This document shows positions 44,440-51,005 of a stretch of 64,000 nt of DNA, piece after piece; position 1 is the first letter of the stretch, and every line of letters begins with the position of its first letter. A program made the translations under genes and the position numbers. The stretch is taken from positions 24,240 to 88,239 of the forward strand of contig JASEFH010000010.1 of the NCBI GenBank assembly GCA_030019205.1, read 5' to 3'. The stretch is from Methanomicrobiales archaeon. GTDB taxonomy: Archaea > Halobacteriota > Methanomicrobia > Methanomicrobiales > JACTUA01. The notes under the pieces were generated by a model. It saw only the letters and a program-made list of their open reading frames with translations. It was not told the DNA's origin and ran no database searches.

Positions 44440-46080
44440 TCACCGCTCCACCGCCGGCAGCGTGAAGAAGAAGGTCGAGCCCTTCCCCGGCTCGGACTCG
44501 ACCCAGATCCGCCCGCCATGCCGCTCCACGATCCGTTTCACGACGGCGAGCCCGATGCCGGTGCCGGGGTACCGCTCCTGGGCATGCAGCCGCTGGAAGA
44601 TCACGAAAATCTTGTCATAATACGGAGGCTCGATCCCGATCCCGTTGTCGGCGACGCTGAACTGGACCATGCTGTTGCGTCGCTCTGCCGCAACATGGAC
44701 CCGCGGTGGCACGCCCTCCCGCCGGAACTTGATCGCGTTCTCGATCAGGTTCTGGAAGACCTGGCGGAGCTGGGAGGCGTCGGCCACAACCGTGGGCAGG
44801 GGGGTCCAGGCGACCTCGGCGTGCACCTCCTCGATCTGGAGGCGGAGACCCTCCAGAACCTCCCGGAGAACGGCAGTGCAGTCCGTCGGCTGGAGCGGCT
44901 GCGCCTGCGTGCTGATACGTGAATACGCGAGCAGGTCGGTGACCAGCGCCTGCATCCGTCGCCCTCCCTGCTCGATGAACCCGATGAAATCGTCGGCATC
45001 CGCATCCAGCCTCCCGCCGTACCGACGCTGCAGCAGCTGCGCATAGCTGACGATCATGCGGATCGGCTCCTGGAGGTCGTGGCTGACCACGTAAGCGAAC
45101 CGCTCCAGATCCTCGTTGCTCCTCTGGAGGTCCCGCGCGTATCGGTGCAGCTGCTCCTCCGCTTCCTTTCGCTGCTGCACCTCCCGGACCAGCTGCTCGA
45201 CCATCTGCTGGAGCTCCCGCGTGCGCCCTTCGACCAGATCTTCTAGGCGCCGCTGGTAGGTCTGCAGCTCTCTCTCCGCTCTTTTCTGCCCCGTGACATC
45301 CGAGAAGAGGTAGAATCTCCCGTGGCAGCGATCCCCGCAGTTTCGGATTTCGGCCGAGAATCGGTGTATGAGCCGGCCGTCTCGAAGAGCGATCTCGTCC
45401 TCGATGCAGGTCCTGTGCTCCCCGGAGGGGAGGGGTCCGCATGCGGCCATGAAGGTCGCGGGGTCGGCGACCATCGGGAGCCAGGCCCGGATCAGATCCC
45501 CGTGTTTCAGCTCCCCGCGATCCAGCATCGATCGCAGGTGAGCCATGCCCATCATTTCGAGGAAGCGGTCGTTGCAGTGGAGGACGATGTCCGTACGGAT
45601 ATCCACGATGTAGCATCCGTAGGGGGCCGCATCCATCATCCAGGTGAAGATCATCTCCCTCCCGCAGTTCCGGAGGGGCGCCATCCCCTCCCCCCGCACG
45701 CTACGGGCAGGATCTCGTGCTGCATGCAGCGCTGCTCTGAACCCGGCAAACTGCTGCCGCGGATTGCCCCTCTTCAGGATATAATAGTTCACGCCGCTGT
45801 TGATCGCGGCAATGGCCGTCTCTGCGCTGCCCTCCTCCACCAGCAGGGCTTCGAAGATCCCCCTGTCCAGGAGCCGCGCCTCCCGGAGGAGCGAGAGCCC
45901 GTCCATCCCGCACGTCCCCTGCTCCGCGAGTATGGCATCGAACGCCCGTTCCCGCAGCAGCTCGAGCGCCCCGATAGCGGAGTTCGAGATGGTCACTGCC
46001 AAACCGCATACCCTCTCCAGCCAGAGGCGGGCGGCATCCAGATACTCCTGGTCATCGCCGACCAGTAGGAGCGATAACAT
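44440..46080 (-). CDS. Sensor histidine kinase with pseudo-receiver and PAS domains
   Basis: 546 residues, soluble. Residues 1-125 form a CheY-like receiver (LSLLLVGDDQEYLDAARLWL), but the phosphoacceptor position reads AFDAILAEQGTCGMDG, with Glu where Asp is expected, so it is probably not phosphorylated. A PAS domain follows (about 145-270, PYGCYIVDIRTDIVLHCNDR), then a coiled coil (about 275-335), HisKA with FAYVVSHDLQEPIRM, and HATPase_c with N, G1 and G2 boxes (NLIENAIKF, DNGIGIEP, GTGIGLAVVKRI). The His-Asp relay partner is not in the window. Start chosen at 46080 by the receiver N-terminus and a TATA-like ACAATTAATACA about 40 bp upstream. Confidence 0.88.
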   Translation of the reverse strand: MLSLLLVGDDQEYLDAARLWLERVCGLAVTISNSAIGALELLRERAFDAILAEQGTCGMDGLSLLREARLLDRGIFEALLVEEGSAETAIAAINSGVNYYILKRGNPRQQFAGFRAALHAARDPARSVRGEGMAPLRNCGREMIFTWMMDAAPYGCYIVDIRTDIVLHCNDRFLEMMGMAHLRSMLDRGELKHGDLIRAWLPMVADPATFMAACGPLPSGEHRTCIEDEIALRDGRLIHRFSAEIRNCGDRCHGRFYLFSDVTGQKRAERELQTYQRRLEDLVEGRTRELQQMVEQLVREVQQRKEAEEQLHRYARDLQRSNEDLERFAYVVSHDLQEPIRMIVSYAQLLQRRYGGRLDADADDFIGFIEQGGRRMQALVTDLLAYSRISTQAQPLQPTDCTAVLREVLEGLRLQIEEVHAEVAWTPLPTVVADASQLRQVFQNLIENAIKFRREGVPPRVHVAAERRNSMVQFSVADNGIGIEPPYYDKIFVIFQRLHAQERYPGTGIGLAVVKRIVERHGGRIWVESEPGKGSTFFFTLPAVER

Positions 46081-46180
46081 CGGGATGGCATCTCCTGTAC
46101 TACCTGAATAATTGAGGCCAGGTGTATTAATTGTAGTGCCTGGACGCCCTGGAATGTGCCGGATCCGCGAACAGAACCCT

Positions 46181-46216
46181 TTCATCGCTCCGGTGAATAT
46201 TCACCGGAGCGATGAA
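46181..46216. promoter_or_regulatory. 36-bp perfect palindrome between divergent genes
   Basis: Left arm TTCATCGCTCCGGTGAAT and its exact reverse complement meet without a spacer. It lies 101 bp before the kinase start and 225 bp before the flavoprotein start. The 10-bp core GTGAATATTC occurs again at 46297-46306, where transcription from the plus-strand TATA-like box CCTATATA (46276-46284) would begin. The pairing of a full site and a half site at a promoter suggests an operator. A cruciform or terminator role is less likely, because no gene ends here. Confidence 0.6.
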
Positions 46217-46275
46217 CCGGAGGATCCTCGGGGGGGCTTCCGATCCGGGAACCGTGCCGGCGGTCGCTGCCAATA

Positions 46276-46284
46276 CCTATATAC
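46276..46284 (+). promoter_or_regulatory. TATA-like box with operator half-site
   Basis: CCTATATAC, followed about 14-20 bp later by GTGAATATTC, the core of the 36-bp palindrome. The predicted transcript would carry a leader of about 130 nt before the flavoprotein gene at 46441. Confidence 0.4.
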
Positions 46285-46440
46285 GCCTGCAGGGGTGTGA
46301 ATATTCCTGACAGGTATGACAGCGGGGGCTCGAACAGAGGCGATGCGGAAGGCGTGCCGCTCCCGGAGGCGGGCGGGGGCGGCGGAGATCCCGCTGAGGT
46401 GAGGTGAGACCGTGCATATGCGGCAGCGGAGGGAAGCCCC

Positions 46441-47487
46441 ATGAGCGGTATCCCTGAACGTATCGCCATCGCCGGCGCCGGAGTGAGCGGCGCCTGGCTC
46501 TACCGGGCGCTCACGGCGCAGGGGAGATCCGTGGACATCTACGAAGACGGGCGGAAGGGGACCGCCTGCGGGATTCACTCCTGCGCCTGGGGGGTGGGGC
46601 ACGAGTTCTTCCCGCTCGTGCGGAGCGTCGGGCTGGAGCCGGAGACCTACGTCACCAACCGTATCCACACGGTGATATTCGGGGGGCGGCACCTGCCTGC
46701 GGATCAGCTCTTCCTGATCGATAAGCCGGGGCTCATCGAGGATCTCCTCTCCGGCGCGGAGATCGTCCATGGACGCATCCCGAAGAACCGCTACGACCGC
46801 ATCCTGGACTGCAGCGGGGCGGCCCGGGCCTGCCTGCCTCCGACGCGGGATCCGGATCTCATCTGCAGCACCGTCCAGTACCGTGCCAGGATCCCCGCGC
46901 ACCCGAACGACACCATCGTCTTCACTTTCGGCCCCGTGGGAGGGGCCTGGCTCTTCCCCCTGGGGGATGGCACCTCCCACCTGGGCAGCGCCTGCCTCTC
47001 CGACCGCGAAGAGGACGCCGCTGCCATGCTGGAGAGATCGGGAATCGCCGCCGGAGATTCGGTAGAGCGCATCTGCGGCTGCCGCTCCCGCCTCCGCATA
47101 TCCGGTCCGGCAGGCGCCCTGCCGCACACGGTGCCCGAGTCGGAGTTCGGATGTCCGGTCTGGGGCGTCGGGGAGTCGATCGGCACCGTCTCACCCCTAT
47201 CCGGGGAGGGGATCACCAATGCCCTTCGATGCGCCACGCTGTACCTGGCGCACGAGTCGGACCCGCACGCCTACTCATCCGCCGTGCTCGAGGCGTTCTC
47301 CTGGATGGTGCGGGAGAGGGAGGTGCTGGACAAAGTCATGCGGGGCCAGATGCTCTGGCCCCGGGACATGCAGGTGTTCCGCCGGAATGCGAGCCGGGTG
47401 GGGATGCGGATCACCGTCGTCGACGTGCTCGCCATCCTCAAACGCGCCTTCCGAAACGACTGGCGGGCTCCGCTGATGAGGACGTGA
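46441..47487 (+). CDS. Geranylgeranyl reductase-like FAD-dependent oxidoreductase
   Basis: 348 residues. The N-terminal FAD fold is IAIAGAGVSGAWLYRALTAQ (GxGxxG). The middle has YDRILDCSGAAR, and the second FAD motif is WGVGESIGTVSPLSGEGITNAL, as in the digeranylgeranylglycerophospholipid reductase group (the GD motif is GE here). Members saturate archaeal lipid isoprenoids, but this short form may act on another isoprenoid or quinone-like molecule. GAGGG precedes the ATG. Divergent from the sensor kinase over the palindromic region. Confidence 0.78.
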   Translation: MSGIPERIAIAGAGVSGAWLYRALTAQGRSVDIYEDGRKGTACGIHSCAWGVGHEFFPLVRSVGLEPETYVTNRIHTVIFGGRHLPADQLFLIDKPGLIEDLLSGAEIVHGRIPKNRYDRILDCSGAARACLPPTRDPDLICSTVQYRARIPAHPNDTIVFTFGPVGGAWLFPLGDGTSHLGSACLSDREEDAAAMLERSGIAAGDSVERICGCRSRLRISGPAGALPHTVPESEFGCPVWGVGESIGTVSPLSGEGITNALRCATLYLAHESDPHAYSSAVLEAFSWMVREREVLDKVMRGQMLWPRDMQVFRRNASRVGMRITVVDVLAILKRAFRNDWRAPLMRT

Positions 47488-48252
47488 GAACGCTGAAGGC
47501 ATCCCGGCACCCCCAACGTGCGTTCCCCCTCCCTTCCGTCCTACCGGATGCGTATGCCTGCCTGCAGGGAGAGGATCAGGCCTCTTGAGAGGCGGAACGG
47601 AGCATTTCCGGAACCGAAGAAGATGGATACTCCCGGCATTGCAGGAATTTGTGCATCTCGCGGTATCCCCGGGAGGGGATGGTACGCCCCCATGGGATCG
47701 CCGTCACGATCCCGACCGCCGCGCTGAAGGGATGCCCCTGGAGAGATCCAATCCAGGCTATATCGCACCAATAGGGGGGAGGTCGAGAAGGGGAGGGGGC
47801 TTTCCCCCTCCCCCCGCCTTCCTTCCCCCGATAGTACGATAGCCTGGAAAGACGGGTCGAAAAGGGCTATTCCGAGTCCTCCCCTCTGTAGTTGCGATAC
47901 TCCCGGTACATGAAATCGGCCGGCACAGAAAGGCCGCGTGCAAACTCCCCCATACTCCCACCAGGAGAAGGGCGATTGCAGAGGATTGGCGGAGATGTGC
48001 CTGGAATGCCGTACGATGAAATCCCATCAGATGCAGCGGGCTTGCTGCGGGAATGAGCGGGACGCTCTCTGGCCAGAGAACCAGATTCGGCCAGCCCCCC
48101 TCCCCTGCAGATTCAATCCAATGAGTCGGGTTATCCCGCTGGCGCGGTCCGGGGAAACAGTACAGAGAGTGCTGGCGGAAGTCCAACCCGTGATTGCGAA
48201 GCAGGCCGGTCATCGCCGCCTGCGGCGGACTTTCGGGCCCGTCGCAGGAAAG
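47488..48252. other. 0.77-kb gap with a strong GC hairpin
   Basis: No full gene recognised. A perfect hairpin GGGGAGGGGG-CTTT-CCCCCTCCCC is at 47790-47813. ATCGCACC and AGTACGATAGCCT motifs flank it, as in other gaps. One 28-residue minus-strand frame (47867-47953) looks protein-like and is listed among the findings. Confidence 0.45.
47790..47813. repeat. GC hairpin
   Basis: Ten-base perfect arms with a CTTT loop and no U-run after it, so it is not a standard terminator. Similar GC hairpins are at 6475-6491, 19816-19839 and 48690-48706, all in gene-free gaps. Confidence 0.55.
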
Positions 48253-48262
48253 GTTTTTTATA
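48253..48262 (+). promoter_or_regulatory. TATA-like box for the DUF1059 gene
   Basis: TTTTTTATAG sits 35-44 bp before the start codon at 48297, consistent with a short leader. Confidence 0.5.
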
Positions 48263-48296
48263 GGATTCATGCCATTCCCACCCCCGGTGACTGGCC

Positions 48297-48473
48297 ATGG
48301 TGATGACAATCCGGTGCGCCGATCTCGGTCTTGCGTGCGAGCATGAGATTACAGCAGAGGGAGAGGACGAACTCCTGAAGAGGGTGGCGGAGCATATACA
48401 GACCGTGCACGCCATGAACCCGGAGGCGCCGGGGATGGAGGAGAAGTTCCGGGGCGCGATGCGGGAGGAGTGA
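48297..48473 (+). CDS. DUF1059 family small protein
   Basis: 58 residues, typical for DUF1059: MTIRCADLGLACEHEITAEG, then EDELLKRVAEHIQTVHAM and a final EKFRGAMREE. The two cysteines (RCADLGLAC) and the HxxxxH-like HIQTVH are conserved in the family and could bind a metal. Function unknown; the domain is widespread in archaea and bacteria. The start may be the ATG at 48297 or the third codon (48303), which fits the family better. TATA-like box about 40 bp upstream. Confidence 0.82.
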   Translation: MVMTIRCADLGLACEHEITAEGEDELLKRVAEHIQTVHAMNPEAPGMEEKFRGAMREE

Positions 48474-48681
48474 ACGCCCTCCCCCTTCTTCTGATCGTAT
48501 CTTTGGGATGCGGGGCGTCCCGGCACCTGTTCTTCCGAATGCCGCTGAGGATGCCGCGTACCGTCACTCGCACGCAGGGAGGATTTTTGGGTTCTGTGAC
48601 AGCACTCTCCGGCGTATTTCTGCACCGATCCCGGGGAGAACCCGTCGACGATTCTTCCCCGCAGCCCTGAGAGAGCCGACC

Positions 48682-48842
48682 TCCCTCCCCCTTGGAGAGG
48701 GGAAGGGAATCGTGCGACAGGCTCGGACACTGAATGACGGGGAAGAAGCCATCCTATCGCACGAAGGGGGATAAGGGGCGGGGCTCTCGCCCTGAGAACA
48801 TCAGAGAGCCGCTGACATACTCCTGGTGAGGATTCCGACAGA
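48682..48842 (+). repeat. Dispersed intergenic element, copy B
   Basis: Diverged copy of the element at 6472-6630, in the same orientation to the downstream gene. Matching blocks: CCCCCTT..GAGGGG hairpin; CGTGCGACAG at 48711-48720 with the imperfect partner CTATCGCACG at 48754-48763; GAGAACATCAGAGAGCCG (48794-48811, 15 of 18 bases as in copy A); TGGTGAGGATTCCGACAGA (48824-48842, 18 of 19). It ends 58 bp before the start of the Dph6-like gene. Confidence 0.6.
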
Positions 48843-48899
48843 TCCGATTCTGTTTCAATCGCCGGAAGATCGGCTTATGGGGTGACAGGATAATTACGT

Positions 48900-49622
48900 A
48901 TGGCACAGATGCCGCCATTCCAGCAGGATCCATCCCCGCCCATGCAGCTCGGCGCCCTCGTCTCCGGCGGGAAGGACTCCCTCTTCGCCTGCCACAGGGC
49001 GATGCAGAAAGAGCACGTAGCCTGCCTCATCACTGTCGTATCCGCGAACCCGGAGAGCTACATGTTCCATACGCCCAACGTCCGCCTGGTGGAGCTGCAG
49101 GCAGAAGCCGCCGCTCTCCCGCTGGTGCAGGAGGAGACGCGCGGCGAGAAGGAGAGGGAACTGGCAGACCTGAAGCGGGCGATCGAGACCGCCCGGGAGG
49201 AGCACGGGATAGAAGGGGTCGTCAGCGGTGCGATCCTCTCGGTCTATCAGGCGACCCGCATCCAGCGCATCTGCCATGCTCTCGGCCTCTGGAGCTTCAA
49301 CCCCCTCTGGCATGCGGACCCGGAGGCGTACATGGAGGAGCTGATCGCCTCCGGGTTCTCACCCCTGATAGCGGGAGTATACTCCTGCCCATTCGACGCC
49401 TCCTGGCTGGGCCGCCGCATCGATGCGCGGGCACTCTCCGATCTGAAGGGCATCGCAGAGAAACACCGCGTCACCCTCACCGGAGAGGGCGGGGAGTACG
49501 AGACGTTCGTCCTGGATGCACCGTTTTTCAAGAAAAGGATCGAGATCCTCTCGGCGGAGAGGACGTACCGCAACTACAACGGCCTCTACCGCATCAGGGA
49601 GGCGCGGCTGGTGGAGAAATGA
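48900..49622 (+). CDS. dph6: Diphthine--ammonia ligase-like (Dph6 family) N-type ATP pyrophosphatase
   Basis: 240 residues. The PP-loop is ALVSGGKDSLFACHRAM, followed by the family motifs SYMFHTPNVRLVELQAEAAA, VVSGAILSVYQATRIQRICH, FNPLWHADPEAYMEELIASGF and LTGEGGEYETFVLDAPFF. These mark the archaeal Dph6 group that amidates diphthine on elongation factor 2. An internal ATG at residue 15 (48942) is a possible start, since residues 1-14 are Pro/Gln-rich. It is coupled by an ATGA overlap to a glutamine amidotransferase, which could deliver the ammonia; that link is inference. Confidence 0.88.
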   Translation: MAQMPPFQQDPSPPMQLGALVSGGKDSLFACHRAMQKEHVACLITVVSANPESYMFHTPNVRLVELQAEAAALPLVQEETRGEKERELADLKRAIETAREEHGIEGVVSGAILSVYQATRIQRICHALGLWSFNPLWHADPEAYMEELIASGFSPLIAGVYSCPFDASWLGRRIDARALSDLKGIAEKHRVTLTGEGGEYETFVLDAPFFKKRIEILSAERTYRNYNGLYRIREARLVEK

Positions 49623-50173
49623 TCCTCGTCCTCGACCTCTGCTACCGCCGGGACTCTCTATCCCGGTACGAGTTCGTCGACCCGATCGCCGCCATCGTGC
49701 GACGGGCGGGAGTCCCGTGCACTGTCCGCCACTATATCGATGTGCGGGATGCCGACCGGGAGGAGGCGGAACGGGTTATCCTCTGCGGGACGGCGCTGAA
49801 GGACGACGGTTTCGCAGCGTCTCCGGAGGCGTTCGGCTGGATGCTGGACTTTCCCCGCCCCCTTCTCGGCATCTGCGCCGGCATGCAGGTCATCTCCCGG
49901 ACATTCGGCGGAGCCGTCGAGCCGGGGTGCGAGATCGGGATGATCCGGATCCACCGCACCGCGGACGACCCCCTCTTCGACGGGAAGGAGACCTTCGAGG
50001 GGTATGCACTGCACCGCAACTCCGTGCGCCCCCCCGGGACGTTCCGGGTGCTCGCCGTCTCGGACGGCGGCATCCAGGCGATGCGGCATCCCGGGCGGCC
50101 GCTCTACGGGGTGATGTTCCACCCCGAGGTGCGGAACGAGTGGGTAGTGGAGAGATTCCTGCGCATCCCCTGA
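49619..50173 (+). CDS. Class I glutamine amidotransferase
   Basis: 184 residues with a complete triad: Cys in LLGICAGMQVISRTFGG, His and Glu in GVMFHPEVRNEW. The gene is a stand-alone GATase-1 domain like those of GMP synthase A-subunits or HisH relatives. Translationally coupled to the Dph6-like ligase by ATGA, so a glutaminase role in that amidation is the simplest guess. A gene of GMP or anthranilate synthesis is not nearby. Confidence 0.82.
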   Translation: MILVLDLCYRRDSLSRYEFVDPIAAIVRRAGVPCTVRHYIDVRDADREEAERVILCGTALKDDGFAASPEAFGWMLDFPRPLLGICAGMQVISRTFGGAVEPGCEIGMIRIHRTADDPLFDGKETFEGYALHRNSVRPPGTFRVLAVSDGGIQAMRHPGRPLYGVMFHPEVRNEWVVERFLRIP

Positions 50174-50235
50174 TGCCCGCGGGATCGGGGAACAGGGGGC
50201 CTTCCGCACTACCGTTCCGTCGCCCGCAAGATGCT

Positions 50236-50784
50236 CTACTCGTTCCGCCTCCCCTCTTCCGGTATTCCCGGCGCCACGGCGCGGACCGGCTCCGTCACCC
50301 CCACACCCACCTTCGCAGGCGTCTCATCCCGGGGTCCGCCGCCCCTCCTCAGCCCGATGATGTCGCTGCCGGAGAGCGGTTCGACGGGGGCGGCGGCCGG
50401 CTTCACCACGCGGGTCCTGTCCTCGACGATCCAGGTCACGTTCTGGGTCATGGGCAGCTCGGCCCGGTTGATGCCGGGCGAGTTGTCCAGATCCTCCTTC
50501 GGGACATCCAGGATCCCGTAGTTCGTACCGGGCCGCATCATGAACGACGCCCGGGGAACCGCGAAGTACCTGGCTCCTCCCAGGATACTGCCGCCGTAGG
50601 CGAGCACGGCATTGACGATCCTGCCGCTGACGACGTCGATCATGATCTCCTCGATAGTGCCGAGGTCTTCTCCCGCCGGATTGCGGATCCCGCTCCCGAT
50701 CAGCCGGCTGCCCGCCAGCACCCTCGGGGCCAGAAGCGTGCGTTCAACCATCGCTGTGGACTCTGTCTCCGTTGTCTCGATCAT
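50236..50784 (-). CDS. PRC-barrel domain protein
   Basis: 182 residues. Residues 20-105 are a PRC-barrel (VLAGSRLIGSGIRNPAGEDL, GTIEEIMIDVVSGRIVNAVL, YFAVPRASF), the same fold as photosynthetic reaction-centre H subunit and RimM. The C-terminal third is polar and disordered. The ATG at 50784 follows AGGAGGAGAG, an ideal ribosome site, so the open frame 17 codons upstream is not used. Function unknown. Convergent with the GATase gene (62 bp). Confidence 0.8.
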   Translation of the reverse strand: MIETTETESTAMVERTLLAPRVLAGSRLIGSGIRNPAGEDLGTIEEIMIDVVSGRIVNAVLAYGGSILGGARYFAVPRASFMMRPGTNYGILDVPKEDLDNSPGINRAELPMTQNVTWIVEDRTRVVKPAAAPVEPLSGSDIIGLRRGGGPRDETPAKVGVGVTEPVRAVAPGIPEEGRRNE

Positions 50785-50967
50785 CTCTCCTCCTCGGTGC
50801 AGCAGCATCGGATGAAGCCCGAAGCGATTTATCATTTACCGGCACGGGCGGGGGCCGGCCCCCTCGCCCCGCAGACGAATCCCGCCCTCCTTAGAGAGAC
50901 CGTCCGGCAAAACCGCCCGCGCGTCGCCGGCGGAGCGCACAAAGACTGATGGTGTTTTAGAGCACGT

Positions 50968-50978
50968 GTATATATATG
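50968..50978 (+). promoter_or_regulatory. TATA-like box of the acs operon
   Basis: GTGTATATATATGG core about 30-38 bp before the start of acsB. A TAAGGAG ribosome site follows at 50997-51003. It is the only strong promoter-like element seen in front of the six-gene operon. Confidence 0.6.
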
Positions 50979-51005
50979 GAAGGTTTCCTGACTGGTAAGG
51001 AGTAA

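Noticed and set aside
47790..47813. GC hairpin as a transcription terminator
   Set aside because: No T-run follows and no gene ends within 300 bp; archaeal termination relies mainly on T-runs.
47758..48309. 183-codon minus-strand frame with a hydrophobic patch
   Set aside because: One hydrophobic segment only, otherwise random composition, and it runs through a GC hairpin and the DUF1059 promoter.
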